Positions 1-4,378 of a stretch of DNA of 6,266 nt are shown here, piece by piece. The notes under the pieces are model-generated. The model was given only the letters and a program-made list of their open reading frames with translations. It ran no database searches and had not been told where the DNA came from. Where the stretch lies: the NCBI GenBank assembly GCA_023432995.1, contig JAEZES010000262.1:1-6266 (forward strand), in the 5' to 3' direction. The position numbers and the translations under genes are program-made. This DNA is from Pseudomonadota bacterium (lineage in GTDB: Bacteria > Pseudomonadota > Alphaproteobacteria > Sphingomonadales > Sphingomonadaceae). Position 1 is the stretch's first letter. Every line of letters starts with the position of its first letter.

Positions 1-423
1 TTCAATTCGAACCAGCCGGTCAACTACGCGGCCGACCGCATCGAGCTGCAGGACCGGCAGAAGCGCGTGGTGCTGTCCGGCAACGTGCAGATCACCCAGG
101 GGGACCTGCGGCTGACCGCCGGGCGCACGACGGTCGCCTACACCGACGACGGCGCCCTGCGCATCCAGCGGATCGACGCGACCGGTGGGGTCACCGTCAC
201 CCGCGGCAACGAGCGCGCCAGCGGCGCGGCCGGGGTCTACGACTTCAACCGCCGGGTGATTATCCTCTCGGGCGGTGTCGCGCTGCGCCGCGGCGGCGAC
301 ACCCTCAACGGCGGCCGCCTGACCATCGATCTCAACACTGGCTTGTCGACCGTCGACGGCGGGCGCGCCGCGGGGCAGCAGGGCGGCCGCGTCACCGGCA
401 CCTTCAGCGTACCCAACAACTGA
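1..423 (+). CDS. lptA: LptA, LPS transport periplasmic protein (3' part)
   Basis: The frame is open from the first base of the window to TGA at 421-423, giving the last 140 residues of a protein whose start lies outside the window. The sequence has the OstA/LptA beta-strand pattern: YAADRIEL, then VVLSGNVQITQGDLRLTAGR, then a second round with GVTVTRGNERASG and VILSGGVALRRGGDTLNGGR. It ends in VTGTFSVP, a tail I associate with alphaproteobacterial LptA. LptA is known to form the periplasmic bridge that carries lipopolysaccharide from LptC at the inner membrane to LptD at the outer membrane. Each 'unwanted gain / log / gain' repeat is one turn of the beta-jellyroll. In related genomes lptB usually follows; here the next gene is thrS. 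The family call is firm; the N-terminal signal peptide cannot be checked. Confidence 0.9.
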   Translation, partial: FNSNQPVNYAADRIELQDRQKRVVLSGNVQITQGDLRLTAGRTTVAYTDDGALRIQRIDATGGVTVTRGNERASGAAGVYDFNRRVIILSGGVALRRGGDTLNGGRLTIDLNTGLSTVDGGRAAGQQGGRVTGTFSVPNN

Positions 424-424
424 G

Positions 425-459
425 CTCCGCTCCGGCCTTGCCCGTTCACGGCAGCGGAG
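425..459 (+). promoter_or_regulatory. 7-bp inverted repeat masking the leader-ORF Shine-Dalgarno
   Basis: CTCCGCT at 425-431 is perfectly complementary to AGCGGAG at 453-459, leaving a 21-base loop. It begins two bases after the lptA stop. The right arm contains four of the five bases of the GGAGG (456-460) that serves the GTG at 467. In RNA this helix would hide that ribosome binding site. It could instead simply mark the end of the lptA message, but there is no T-tract after it. Confidence 0.4.
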
Positions 460-466
460 GCGGTTA

Positions 467-574
467 GTGACTCCTTTGCCCTTCCTCGCTAAAGCCCTGC
501 CCGCAATGGCCAAGCGCAGCACCACCTCGCGCACTACCACCACCCCCACCGGGGGGCGCTCGGCCGCGTTCTGA
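467..574 (+). CDS. Putative threonine-rich leader peptide upstream of thrS
   Basis: This is a 35-codon ORF from GTG 467 to TGA 572-574. GGAGG at 456-460 sits six bases before the GTG, the best ribosome binding site in the spacer. An in-frame ATG at 506 (22 residues) has no such site. With GTG as residue 1, threonines fall at residues 2, 19, 20, 23-26 and 28: seven in ten codons from 19 to 28, six ACC and one ACT (521-550). The stop is 132 bases before thrS. A cluster of codons for the amino acid handled by the downstream gene is the hallmark of leader peptides in ribosome-mediated attenuation, as in thrL, hisL and the pheST leader. I infer that ribosomes stall here when charged tRNA-Thr is scarce. 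The peptide itself probably has no function. The alternative is chance low-complexity ACC repeats in GC-rich DNA. Confidence 0.62.
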   Translation: MTPLPFLAKALPAMAKRSTTSRTTTTPTGGRSAAF

Positions 575-649
575 CGCTGCCGCCGCCGCCCCGGATACGG
601 GCGGCCCGGCGTCACCTCCCGTATCGCAAGCTTCTCGACCGGCGCCGGG
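543..649 (+). promoter_or_regulatory. Overlapping alternative RNA hairpins, putative thrS attenuator
   Basis: Five pairings can be read directly. (a) CCCCC 543-547 with GGGGG 551-555, on the last threonine codons. (b) GGGGCG 553-558 with CGCCCC 587-592. (c) 585-593 with CGGGCGGC 598-605, eight pairs with C589 bulged and a GATA loop. (d) GATACGGG 594-601 with CCCGTATC 618-625, eight perfect pairs. (e) CCCGGCG 605-611 with CGCCGGG 643-649. Neighbouring pairings share or cross bases (a/b at 553-555, b/c at 587-592, c/d at 598-601, c/e at 605, d/e interleaved), so each excludes the next. A ribosome stalled on the threonine codons would cover the start of this chain and decide which helices form. 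No run of T follows any hairpin, so a classical intrinsic terminator is not evident. The ON and OFF states cannot be assigned by eye. Confidence 0.5.
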
Positions 650-706
650 ACTTTCAGCGCGCGCGGCTTTGTGCCATCGCGCCGCAAACCGGAAAGACGG
701 ACCACG

Positions 707-2704
707 ATGACCGAGTTGTTGAAGATCAGCCTGCCCGACGGATCGGTGCGTGAGATGCCCGCCGGCTCGACCCCGGCCGACGTCGCCGCGGCGATCGGCC
801 CCGGCCTCGCCAAGGCCGCGCTGGCGGCGCGCGTCGACGGCGAGTTGCGCGATCTCGCCCGTCCGTTCGATGGCGACGCGAGCCTCGCGCTGGTCACCGC
901 GCGCGACGAGACGGACGCGCTCGAGCTGGTCCGCCACGACTACGCCCACGTGCTCGCTGAGGCGGTCCAGGCGCTGTGGCCGGGCACGCAGATCACCTTC
1001 GGTCCGGCGACCGAGGACGGGTTCTACTACGACGTCATGGCACCCGCGGGCCGCGAGCCGTTCTCGATGGACGACCTGCCGGCGATCGAGGACAAGATGC
1101 GCGAGATCATCCGCGCCGACAAACCGCTGCGCCGCGAGGTCTGGAGCCGCCAGGCGCTGATCGACAAGTGGCAGGCCGAGGGCGAAACCTTCAAGGCCGA
1201 GTGGGCGCGCGAGCTGCCCGAGGGCGACGAGCTGACCGTCTACTGGTCGGGCGACGACTGGCTCGACATGTGCCGCGGCCCGCACCTGCCCTCGACCGGC
1301 AAGCTCGATCCGCAGGCGTTCAAGCTGATGCGCGTCGCTGGCGCCTACTGGCGCGGCGACCAGCGGAACGCCCAGCTGACCCGCATCTACGGCACCGGCT
1401 GGCTCAACAAGAAGCAGCTCGACGAGCACCTGCACCGGCTCGAGGAGGCCGCCAAGCGCGACCACCGCCGGCTCGGGCAGGACATGAACCTGTTCCACCT
1501 GCAGCAGGAGGCGCACGGCTCGGTCTTCTGGCACCCGGCCGGCTACGTCATCTGGCGCGAGCTCGAGGCCTACATGCGCCGCGCAATCGACGGCGCCGGC
1601 TACCGCGAGGTGAAGACCCCGCAGGTGATGGACGCGCGCCAGTGGGAGCAGTCGGGCCACTGGGGCAAATACCGCGAGAACATGTTCGTCATCCCCGACG
1701 AGGTGCCCAACACCGAGGACGAGGGCCCGCTGGTCAGCGATGCCGCCGAGTGGATGGCGCTCAAGCCGATGAACTGCCCGGCGCACGTGCTGATCTTCCG
1801 CCAGGGCATCAAGTCGTACCGCGACCTGCCGCTGCGGCTCTACGAGAACGGCTGCTGCCACCGCAACGAGCCGCACGGCGCGCTCCATGGCCTGATGCGC
1901 GTGCGCCAGTTCACCCAGGACGACGCGCACATCTTCTGCCGCGAGGACCAGATCGTCGACGAGGTCCGTGCCTTCTGCGCGCTGGCCGACCGAATCTACA
2001 AGGACTTCGGCTTCTCTTACGCGATCAAGCTCGCGCTGCGGCCCGAGAACCGCTTCGGCACCGAGGAAATGTGGGACCAGGCCGAGGCCGAGCTGCGCGA
2101 CGCGGTCCACGCCGCCGGCCTCGCGACCGACGACTACGGCTGGGCCGAGCTCCCGGGCGAGGGCGCGTTCTACGCCCCCAAGCTCGAGTGGCACCTGACC
2201 GACGCGATCGGCCGCACCTGGCAGGTCGGCACGATCCAGTCGGACCGCGTGCTGCCCGAGCGGCTCGACGCGAGCTACGTCGGCGAGGACGGCGAGCGCC
2301 ACCGCCCGGTCATGCTGCACCGGGCAATCTTCGGCTCCTACGAGCGCTTCATCGGCATCCTGATCGAGCACTATGCTGGCCGGCTGCCGGTGTGGCTCGC
2401 CCCGGTGCAGGCGGTCGTGGCGACGATCGTCTCCGATGCCGACGGCTACGCCAACGCGGCCGCCGACAAGCTCCGGGCGGCCGGTATCCGCGTCGAGACC
2501 GACCTCAGGAACGAGAAGATCAACTACAAGGTGCGCGAGCACTCGGTGGCCAAGGTTCCGCACTTGCTGGTGGTCGGAAAGCGCGAGGCCGACGAAGGCA
2601 CCGTGGCGCTGCGCACGCTCGGCGCCGAGCACCAGAAGGTCATGCCGCTCGACGAGGCGATCGCGCTGCTGGAGTCCGAGGCGACTCCTCCGGACCTGCG
2701 GTGA
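707..2704 (+). CDS. thrS: Threonine--tRNA ligase (ThrRS)
   Basis: This cytoplasmic class II synthetase joins threonine to tRNA-Thr using ATP and hydrolyses mischarged Ser-tRNA-Thr. From ATG 707 the product is 665 residues, normal for alphaproteobacteria. Order of domains: TGS, about 1-62; editing domain with HDYAH at 77-81 and CRGPH at 189-193; catalytic core; C-terminal anticodon-binding domain from about 560 (PVWLAPVQ). The predicted zinc ligands are C357 (MNCPAH), H408 (DDAHIF) and H538 (MLHRAI); the C-to-H spacing of 51 equals that of E. coli C334-H385. R386 in CHRNEP is the motif 2 arginine, and HRAIFGSYERF is motif 3. GGAAAG at 691-696 precedes ATG 707 by ten bases. A GTG at 671 would add 12 residues that do not look like TGS sequence. 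All key residues are present. The stop overlaps the next gene, and the upstream leader suggests control by threonyl-tRNA supply. Confidence 0.98.
   Translation: MTELLKISLPDGSVREMPAGSTPADVAAAIGPGLAKAALAARVDGELRDLARPFDGDASLALVTARDETDALELVRHDYAHVLAEAVQALWPGTQITFGPATEDGFYYDVMAPAGREPFSMDDLPAIEDKMREIIRADKPLRREVWSRQALIDKWQAEGETFKAEWARELPEGDELTVYWSGDDWLDMCRGPHLPSTGKLDPQAFKLMRVAGAYWRGDQRNAQLTRIYGTGWLNKKQLDEHLHRLEEAAKRDHRRLGQDMNLFHLQQEAHGSVFWHPAGYVIWRELEAYMRRAIDGAGYREVKTPQVMDARQWEQSGHWGKYRENMFVIPDEVPNTEDEGPLVSDAAEWMALKPMNCPAHVLIFRQGIKSYRDLPLRLYENGCCHRNEPHGALHGLMRVRQFTQDDAHIFCREDQIVDEVRAFCALADRIYKDFGFSYAIKLALRPENRFGTEEMWDQAEAELRDAVHAAGLATDDYGWAELPGEGAFYAPKLEWHLTDAIGRTWQVGTIQSDRVLPERLDASYVGEDGERHRPVMLHRAIFGSYERFIGILIEHYAGRLPVWLAPVQAVVATIVSDADGYANAAADKLRAAGIRVETDLRNEKINYKVREHSVAKVPHLLVVGKREADEGTVALRTLGAEHQKVMPLDEAIALLESEATPPDLR
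2671..2688 (+). repeat. 6-bp perfect inverted repeat at the thrS 3' end
   Basis: GGAGTC at 2671-2676 pairs with GACTCC at 2683-2688 around a six-base loop. It lies in the last codons of thrS, 12 bases before the GTG of the acetyltransferase gene. The only SD-like strings nearby (GGAG 2671-2674 and GAGG 2678-2681) are inside it and too far from the GTG. Such a structure would be opened by ribosomes finishing thrS, consistent with coupled translation. In DNA this GC-rich it could be chance. Confidence 0.3.
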
Positions 2705-3216
2705 AGATTCGCCACGGCACGCCGGCCGACGTCGCGCGGGCGCTCGAAATCTGGCGCGACGCGGTCGATGCGACGCACCGATTCCTCACCGCGGAGGACC
2801 GCGTCGAGATCGATGCGCTGGTCGTCGCCTGGCTGCCGACGGTCGACCTGTGGCTGGTCGATGACGAGGCCGGGCGTCCGGTCGGCTTCCTGGTCATGGA
2901 CGGCAACCTGATCGATGCGCTGTTCGTCGATCCCGCGGACCACGGCCGCGGCTACGGCACCGCGCTGCTGAACCACGCCCTCACGCTTGCCCCCAATGCG
3001 CGGGTCGACGCGAGCGAGCAGGCGAGCAACGCGCTGCCGTTCTACGAAGCGCGCGGCTTCGTCCGGACCGGCCGCTCGGAGACCGACCCGCAGGGGAGAC
3101 CTTACCCCCTGATCCATTTGAAGTACGCCGCGGACGGGCCGCTTCCGCACGCTTCGCGGACCCCTCCCCGGCAAACGCGAGGAACCACCGCACGCGGCAG
3201 AGGGGGCTCTGTCTAG
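2701..3216 (+). CDS. GNAT family N-acetyltransferase, YjaB-like
   Basis: GNAT enzymes transfer acetyl from acetyl-CoA to an amine; the substrate here is unknown. From GTG 2701 the product is 171 residues. It follows my recollection of E. coli YjaB closely: IWRDAVDATHRFL (17-29), IDALFVDP (71-78), the acetyl-CoA loop HGRGYG (81-86), SEQASNALPFYEARGF with Y115 as the likely general acid, then GRSETDPQGRPYPLIHLKY ending at residue 142. YjaB ends a few residues after this point, so residues 143-171, rich in Arg, Pro, Gly and Thr, form a tail with no match I recognise. The GTG overlaps the thrS stop as GTGA and has no close Shine-Dalgarno, so translation probably depends on ribosomes ending thrS. 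An open frame runs far upstream inside thrS but is its out-of-frame shadow. The family is sure; the YjaB subgroup is likely; YjaB has been described as a protein-lysine acetyltransferase. Confidence 0.9.
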   Translation: MKIRHGTPADVARALEIWRDAVDATHRFLTAEDRVEIDALVVAWLPTVDLWLVDDEAGRPVGFLVMDGNLIDALFVDPADHGRGYGTALLNHALTLAPNARVDASEQASNALPFYEARGFVRTGRSETDPQGRPYPLIHLKYAADGPLPHASRTPPRQTRGTTARGRGGSV

Positions 3217-3223
3217 TGCAGGA

Positions 3224-3237
3224 GAGCCGGCAGGCTC
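3224..3237. repeat. Short stem-loop between convergent genes
   Basis: GAGCC at 3224-3228 and GGCTC at 3233-3237 pair around GGCA in the 19-base gap between the acetyltransferase stop and the small-protein stop, slightly overlapping the latter. It might help end transcription from both sides, but it is only five pairs long and neither strand has a T-tract after it. Confidence 0.25.
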
Positions 3238-3358
3238 AGAACGGCAGCGCCTGTCCCGCCAGGATCAGCGCGGCGGCGCAGGCGAACACGATCGCCACCC
3301 GCGCATGATCCGCTCCATGGCGGACGGCGGTGCGGGTCAGGGCGAGGGCCTTGCTCAT
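3236..3358 (-). CDS. Small hypothetical single-helix membrane protein (40 aa)
   Basis: The ORF runs from ATG (3358-3356) to TGA (3238-3236) on the minus strand and encodes 40 residues. The N-terminal half is basic with R9, R13, H14, H18 and R20; residues 21-38 (VAIVFACAAALILAGQAL) form one hydrophobic helix; the end is PF. This suggests an inner-membrane microprotein with the basic N-terminus in the cytoplasm. GGAGAG, eight bases before the ATG, is a good ribosome binding site. The gene lies 35 bases after the agmatine deiminase stop on the same strand, so it is probably cotranscribed. I recall similar short hypothetical proteins in Sphingomonadales but cannot name a family. A longer same-frame ORF begins at 3568, but that part is the shadow of the deiminase gene. 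Function unknown. Confidence 0.6.
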   Translation of the reverse strand: MSKALALTRTAVRHGADHARVAIVFACAAALILAGQALPF

Positions 3359-3376
3359 GGGCGGAACTCTCCGCCC
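3359..3376 (-). promoter_or_regulatory. Hairpin over the small-protein ribosome binding site
   Basis: GGGCGG at 3359-3364 and CCGCCC at 3371-3376 form a perfect six-pair stem with a six-base loop. Read on the minus strand, the stem abuts the ATG of the 40-residue gene, and the GGAGAG Shine-Dalgarno lies partly in the stem and partly in the loop. This could reduce initiation unless it is opened by ribosomes arriving from the deiminase gene. Confidence 0.4.
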
Positions 3377-3393
3377 GAGCGGTAAAGAAAGTC

Positions 3394-4377
3394 TTAACCG
3401 GCCTTGGGCGCGTGCTGGCTTGCGCAGTGGAAGCTGCCGCCGCCGGTCAGGACCGCTTCGGCGCGGAGGCCGACCGCCACGCGCCCCGGGAACAGGTCGC
3501 CGATGGCCGCCACCGCCTCGTCGTCGCGATACGAGCCGTAGGTCGGCACCACCACCACGCCGTTGCACACCGCGAAGTTCATGTAGCTCGCCGGTTCGAC
3601 GATCCCGGCCTCGTCCATCCGCCCCGGCGACGGCACGTCATGGACCCTGAGCCCGAACGCGAGAGCCCGCGCCCGCGCATCGGCATAGACCGCGGCGTTG
3701 GGATCGTCGGGCCCGCTCGCTAGCGGGATTGCCAGTTCGCCGGGCGCAACGAAGCGCGCAAGGTTGTCGACGTGCCCGTCGGTATGGTCGCCGAGCAGCC
3801 CGTCGCCGAGCCACAGCACGCGGTCGAAGCCGAGATCCTCGCGCAGCCGGGCTTCGATGTCAGCCGTCGTCAGCTGCGGGTTGCGGTTCGGGTTGAGCAA
3901 GCACTGCTCGGTCGTGACGACGAGGCCGGTACCGTCGGTGTCGATCGCCCCGCCCTCGAGTATCCAGTCCATCCTGTCGCTCGGCAGGCCGGCCGCCTCG
4001 GCCATCGTCCCGCCGATCTCCTGGTCGCCTTCCATCTGATACTTGCCGCCCCAGCCGTTGAAGCCGAACCGTCGCGCAAGCCGCCGGCTGCGCTCGTCGA
4101 ATACCACCAGCGGCCCCGAATCGCGCAGCCAGATGTCGCCGTAGGCATGCCGCTCGCAGGTCACGCCCCCGCCGATCAGCTCGCGGGCGCGCATCTCGTT
4201 GGCCGCGTCGCGCACCACCAGCCGGACCGGCTGGCCGGTCTCGGCGACCGCGTTGGCGAAGGCCGCGATCTGCTCCTGCGCCGGCGCCAGGTCGTCGAGC
4301 CACAGCGAGGCGTCGTGCGGGAAGCCGATCCAGATCCATTCCTGCTCGGCCCACTCGGCCGGCATGCGCACCGTCAC
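3394..4377 (-). CDS. aguA: Agmatine deiminase family protein
   Basis: Agmatine deiminase (PAD_porph fold) converts agmatine to N-carbamoylputrescine and ammonia, a step from arginine to putrescine in the cytoplasm. From GTG 4377 the product is 327 residues. Family motifs in order: MPAEWAEQEWIWIGFP (5-20), YGDIWLRDSGP (79-89), WGGKYQ (109-114), LEGGAIDTDG (140-149), GDHTDGHVDN (196-205) with the catalytic H198, and the nucleophile C318 in GGGSFHCASQ. All active-site residues expected for the family are present, and no signal peptide is seen. GGAGGG, seven bases before GTG 4377, decides the start over GTG 4371 and ATG 4365. Only one base separates the start from the peptidase stop upstream, so the two genes are translationally linked. 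At 327 residues it is shorter than the plant and Pseudomonas enzymes (around 370), and no aguB is next to it, so the exact substrate is less certain than the family. Confidence 0.88.
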   Translation of the reverse strand: MTVRMPAEWAEQEWIWIGFPHDASLWLDDLAPAQEQIAAFANAVAETGQPVRLVVRDAANEMRARELIGGGVTCERHAYGDIWLRDSGPLVVFDERSRRLARRFGFNGWGGKYQMEGDQEIGGTMAEAAGLPSDRMDWILEGGAIDTDGTGLVVTTEQCLLNPNRNPQLTTADIEARLREDLGFDRVLWLGDGLLGDHTDGHVDNLARFVAPGELAIPLASGPDDPNAAVYADARARALAFGLRVHDVPSPGRMDEAGIVEPASYMNFAVCNGVVVVPTYGSYRDDEAVAAIGDLFPGRVAVGLRAEAVLTGGGSFHCASQHAPKAG

Positions 4378-4378
4378 G

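Noticed and set aside
585..625. Classical intrinsic terminator before thrS
   Set aside because: The hairpins are strong but are followed by GCAAGCTTCTC and similar mixed sequence, not a run of T.
424..706. T-box or E. coli-type ThrRS operator upstream of thrS
   Set aside because: I see no T-box consensus and no clear tRNA-Thr anticodon-arm mimic; the Thr-rich ORF explains the region better.
464..2632. 722-codon open frame on the minus strand opposite thrS
   Set aside because: It is the antisense shadow of a certain gene in GC-rich DNA; its composition is low-complexity Arg/Ala/Val/Leu with no family pattern.
976..2700. 575-codon open frame leading into the acetyltransferase
   Set aside because: This is the out-of-frame shadow of thrS. 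The GNAT similarity begins exactly at GTG 2701.
3091..3111. CAGGGG/CCCCTG inverted repeat
   Set aside because: It lies inside conserved GNAT codons (the PQGRPYPL segment), so coding constraint explains it.
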